64,000 bases of DNA from Bacteroidia bacterium (GTDB lineage: Bacteria; Bacteroidota; Bacteroidia; Chitinophagales; Chitinophagaceae). Each line of letters begins with the position of its first letter. The first letter of the stretch is position 1. Position numbers and translations under genes: made by a program. Positions 63,569 through 64,000 of the stretch are shown here, one piece after another. The stretch lies in the NCBI GenBank assembly GCA_030427635.1, contig JAUIBA010000024.1, positions 1-64,000 on the forward strand, read 5' to 3'. Below the pieces are notes generated by a model. That model saw nothing but the letters and a program-made list of their open reading frames with translations, did no database searches and had not been told where the DNA came from.

Positions 63569-64000
63569 TCACCCCCCTATAGCAGCCATACTCTCGTGTG
63601 TGACCTGGCGTTCGGCTTCGTGGCCGGTGGGGTGGCGGTGGCTGATGGCGTCCTGTATGGCACTTATGAGCTGGGCATCGGTAGCGCCGGAGCGGAGGAG
63701 ATCGCGCAGGCTGAATACGCCACTATCGTAGAGGCAGGTTTTGAGCATGCCCTGTGGGGTAATGCGCAGGCGGTTGCAGGTGCCGCAGAAGGAGCGGGTG
63801 TAGGCGGCTATTACGCCTACGGTGCCCTGGTGGCCGGGTATGCGGTAGTTGTAAGAGGTGGTGTAGGGGCCGTCCTGTACCTTCTGCAGGCCGGGGTGGG
63901 CTGCCTTAATGGTATCCATAATGCGGCCATGGTGCCAGGCTATGGAGTGCATGGTGCCGCTGCCATTAAAGGGCATCTCCTCTATAAAGCGTATGCTTAC
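63569..64000 (-). CDS. moaA: GTP 3',8-cyclase MoaA, C-terminal part (partial)
   Basis: The last 143 codons of a gene entering from the right edge; the frame is open through 64000 (VSIRFIEEMPFNGSGTMHS), so the ATG at 63976 is internal. The C-terminal 4Fe-4S cluster motif is present: FCGTCNRLRITPQGMLKTC, which binds the substrate GTP. The end after LRDLLRSGATDAQLISAIQD fits MoaA, including a final GG pair (AAIGG) needed for activity. First step of molybdenum cofactor synthesis. GC content is clearly higher than in the island beside it. Confidence 0.95.
   Translation of the reverse strand, partial: VSIRFIEEMPFNGSGTMHSIAWHHGRIMDTIKAAHPGLQKVQDGPYTTSYNYRIPGHQGTVGVIAAYTRSFCGTCNRLRITPQGMLKTCLYDSGVFSLRDLLRSGATDAQLISAIQDAISHRHPTGHEAERQVTHESMAAIGG

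Noticed and set aside
63976-64000. ATG at 63976 as the true start of the right-edge gene
   Set aside because: The frame is open to the window edge with MoaA-like residues (RFIEEMPF), so the gene begins outside.

Overview
The window reads as part of a chromosome of a Bacteroidota bacterium, most likely of the Chitinophagaceae or a close relative (inference). The supporting signs are three proteins ending in type IX secretion (T9SS) sorting domains, many lipoproteins with Bacteroidota-style signal peptides, the futalosine menaquinone enzyme MqnE, a DUF2911 protein, and at least ten promoters with the Bacteroidota -7 element TANNTTTG, often only a few bases from the start codon. I found no rRNA, tRNA, CRISPR array or insertion sequence.

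Layout. 1-9.9 kb: the tail of a T9SS-exported protein, then a leftward block with an NtrC-type response regulator, a hybrid histidine kinase with receiver and Hpt domains, a secreted repeat protein, a glutaminyl cyclase lipoprotein and a very acidic 75-residue protein. These are followed by a rightward pair, a cytochrome c/PHM-type copper monooxygenase fusion and a redoxin. 9.9-15.4 kb: housekeeping genes (PurF-type amidotransferase, RmlD-like reductase, glycosylasparaginase, AroQ, MqnE). 16-24.4 kb: one giant 2793-residue surface protein with 19 Big2-like repeats and a T9SS tail. 25.8-33.6 kb: a rightward polysaccharide operon (dehydrogenase/Gfo-Idh-MocA fusion, WecB, a multi-PAS histidine kinase, heparinase II/III-like lyase).

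34-41 kb is a patchwork: three 171-bp tandem repeats each carrying a terminator hairpin, a tandem pair of paralogous lipoproteins flanked by a repeated WKTLAP-coding segment, a WbuB-like glycosyltransferase, PdxH with a 49-residue membrane protein, and a decapitated copy of the start of a metallo-hydrolase gene. 41-53 kb is dense and conserved: RNA-type MBL hydrolase, FtsY, sirtuin, GNAT, a cytochrome c lipoprotein gene split by an in-frame amber codon, QueG, an ABC transporter with a LolA-like protein, Pcm and EF-G. 53.6-57.8 kb holds a porin, a T9SS protein and small unknowns.

57.9-63.5 kb is the most foreign-looking part. It is visibly AT-rich and carries a 172-residue unknown protein plus an overlapping pair: a 1017-residue protein I do not recognise and a 519-residue calcineurin-like phosphoesterase with complete metal motifs. 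This pair is my best candidate for an undescribed system, possibly defence-related. The window ends inside moaA.
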